Shown here in pieces: positions 61,847 through 64,000 of a stretch of DNA of 64,000 nt. A model generated the notes under the pieces. It had not been told where the DNA came from. It saw nothing but the letters and a program-made list of their open reading frames with translations, and did no database searches. The position numbers and the translations under genes are program-made. Positions within the stretch are counted from its first letter, which is position 1. Every line of letters starts with the position of its first letter. The stretch is from Syngnathus acus. Its lineage: Eukaryota > Chordata > Actinopteri > Syngnathiformes > Syngnathidae. The DNA lies in the NCBI RefSeq assembly GCF_901709675.1, contig NC_051107.1:2659501-2723500 (forward strand), in the 5' to 3' direction.

Positions 61847-63695
61847 TTTGTCTCCTGCAATCCTCCTGTAGTGTTAAAACAAACAAAAAAGAAGAGTAAC
61901 GACGTCTTCTCAACAGTGACGCTTACAAATGTGCAAAACAAAAGGGCAAAAAAAAAAAAAAAAAATCCTGCACGCGGCCCCCCCCCCCCCTCCTTCTGAA
62001 CTGTTATGCTGGAGAGGAAACTGGGGGGGCGGGATTAGGACTGCATTGGGGACTGAACTTGGGGGTGGGGATGGAGGGGGCGAAACCAATGATTTTCAGG
62101 AAGAAAGCTCAACAGATGTGCACATTGTTCATCCATCGCACTTTTTTTTTTTCCCTCGATGTAAGGAGGGGGAACTCCTTCCCCAGCGCCTTCATCCAGA
62201 TGTGTCCCGTGCTATGGAATGCTTAGAAGCAATTCTTCAATTCTTTTGGCAGGGTGCCTTTCAGACTAAAAGGAGGAATAAAAACCTGCTGATGAACGGA
62301 CAAAAAAGCGATGGTGCAACCTCTCAGCCATAATAAAGCACACATTGTCTTGCGTGACAAGACACCCCCCCCCCCCACGCAGACACCACACACACTAGCC
62401 ATTTGTTTAGCACTGCAAAAAACACCCCAATCTAAAACTTAGCATTTTATTCCTGCTTACACTTTCATCCCTCAAAAAGGAAGCAGACTGTCAAGATAAG
62501 ATTCAGATAACCACTGAGAATAATATTTCGGAAATTCCACTGATCCATTCCAGACACCCCTCCCCCTCCAAAACACATTGTTACTAAAATAGCTGGACAC
62601 TGGTGGAGCTAAGGAGTGGGGGGGAACACACCAGTTTCTGACCAAAAAGCAGAGAAAAAGAGTAAATGAGCGTTTTAACAGATCATTGTCCCCGCTTGCT
62701 AATATTTTGTTGCTTTTGTGACTCTTCAAACAAGACTGAAATCCATTTGTGCGAGTGTCAAGGTGCGAGCTGTGACCTACGGCAGCTCCTTGTGCTCAAT
62801 TTTTTGCAGTTCATTTTCACACGACTCTTATCCAATCCTGAATTACGTGAAAATAAATGAACAAATTCCTGAGCGCTATTCCTCAAGCTCAAACATTATG
62901 AGTTGTCTCTGAGGAAAAAAAAAAAAAAAAAGGCACAGCATGTTTCCAAGCTTCAACTGGGCCGACCTCTGGGGGTCACGCTGAGAGCAGAAAACCATCT
63001 GTGCAACACGTCACCTTGCGTTTACTCCTTCACACGTCACGTTTACATAAACAACCGGGGCCAGATTTCCACATGATTGGCTAGCTTGCCCTCCCTTCCT
63101 TTTCCTCTCCCCAAACCATCACAAAGCGAGCTCTTGCTATTTTCTGTCGCGTATTAAAGCTACAAACGTTTACACTATCCTCCAGGTCAGCGTGGACAGA
63201 AAGACGACGCAGAGGAAGTGGACGGGGTAAACATGACACATTATGATTGTCGCGGGTGCCTGCCGAGGCTCTTAAAGTGTCAAAACATTTGCCACAGCAT
63301 TCGTGGCGCAGATGCAAAACCAGCCCGATGACAGTAAACCTGACAGAAGGCCAAGTTGCACAACATGTGCGCCACCAACCACGAAAGAGAGACAACAAAG
63401 AAAGGAAAAAAGAAAGAGTATATGAAAGAGAGAGAGAGAGAGAGCAAGAAAGAGAGAAATAAAGATATGAAGGAAAGAATAAACTTTCCTATCGATTCCA
63501 TACAGACATGTTTAAGAAAAATAGTTTGACAGTTGTGATGTTTCTCTGCAGTAAGTGCTATGCGGGCTCCCTCTGGTGGTATGACAAAGAATCACAGACG
63601 TTATGTTACAAAACTACATTTTAATTGAATCATTATTTGATTCGTTTTTCTAATTCTATTAATATATTACAATAAAATAAAAAAAAGGAACTCAC
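61847..63695. other. Spacer between tetraspanins B and C
   Basis: This 1.85 kb should hold the promoter of B and, toward its right end, the first intron of C. It contains poly-A (61950-61970), poly-C (61979-61992, 62365-62376) and a GA microsatellite (63425-63445). No exon recognised. Confidence 0.55.
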
Positions 63696-63755
63696 CATCA
63701 TCAAGTTTGTCATCATGATGATACTCCTTTTCAACCAGATGTTCATCTTCGTCAT
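63696..63755 (-). CDS. Tetraspanin C, first coding exon only (gene runs out of the intron region toward B; rest not found)
   Basis: ATG at 63755 opens MTKMNIWLKRSIIMMTNLMM and ends at a good donor (ATG|GTGAG) after exactly 20 codons, phase 0, like exon 1 of tetraspanin B (MGKVNIWLKRSFIIVTSLMA; 13 of 20 residues identical). Further exons would have to lie at lower coordinates, between 61.85 and 63.70 kb or within B. None was recognised there, so this may be a first exon left by partial duplication, an alternative first exon for gene B, or the start of a gene whose later exons I missed. Confidence 0.6.
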
Positions 63756-64000
63756 TTTGTTCCCACTGTTAAAACGAAAATAAATCAGAAATTAGGATAA
63801 TATTTCCAAGGATTAGTCCTTTGTTAGTTAGTTTTCCAGAATGTTTGGTGGTTTGTTTGATCGCTGCTGATGAAAATAAATCATCTTTTATTGCAGTGTG
63901 CTGTTATTACCGCTAGGTGTCAGGAGAATCACTCCGGAAATAATAGCTTACGTCTCCTGTCCTGATTACTTTAAGTTACTCATTTAGATTACAAGTTAAA

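Noticed and set aside
1-64000. CRISPR arrays, operons, ribosome binding sites, phage or bacterial mobile elements
   Set aside because: Nothing of the kind is present; all tandem repeats lack CRISPR-like repeat/spacer spacing and all genes are intron-containing vertebrate genes.

Overview
The window is vertebrate nuclear DNA, almost certainly from a percomorph-type teleost fish. Genes are split into many short exons with GT-AG introns, several introns are only 58-120 nt, and introns and spacers are full of simple repeats, poly-C tracts and short palindromic DNA-transposon relics. Every protein recognised is a vertebrate protein. No bacterial, phage, CRISPR or organellar feature was seen. Exons were called by hand from splice signals, phase and remembered family sequences, without alignment tools. 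The species or family of fish cannot be fixed from this sequence.

Left block (1-34 kb): the 3' two thirds of gsap (+; 22 exons, ending at 9521) converges on ccdc146 (-; 22 coding exons, 33581 down to 12200). fgl2 (+; 26807-32028) lies inside the very large first coding intron of ccdc146, on the opposite strand. GSAP, CCDC146 and FGL2 are neighbours on human chromosome 7 as well, with FGL2 nested in CCDC146, so this is old conserved microsynteny. A near-consensus RFX X-box sits at the 5' end of ccdc146, which fits a centriole or flagellum gene.

Middle (34-44 kb): about 9.7 kb without a recognised coding exon. It holds tandem duplications, a palindromic MITE family, an interstitial telomere-like tract and a possible 5' untranslated exon for the next gene.

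Right block (44-64 kb): lrrc17 (+; 4 coding exons, 441 codons, one GC-AG intron), rab19 (-; 4 exons, 223 aa), then a tetraspanin cluster. The cluster has tetraspanin A (+; 9 exons, 256 aa), tetraspanin B (-; 9 exons, 263 aa) and the first exon of a third gene C (-), cut by the window end. A and B are tail to tail and share one exon plan with every intron in phase 0. This is a local gene family grown by duplication and inversion.

The genes do not form one pathway. They cover amyloid/gamma-secretase regulation (gsap), cilia and centrioles (ccdc146), a secreted immune and coagulation fibrinogen-like protein (fgl2), a secreted LRR protein (lrrc17), vesicle traffic (rab19) and membrane scaffolds (tetraspanins). 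I found no wholly new system. The points most worth following up are the tetraspanin cluster, the duplicated splice acceptor in gsap, the CRE-bearing inverted repeat in tetraspanin A, and the X-box at ccdc146.
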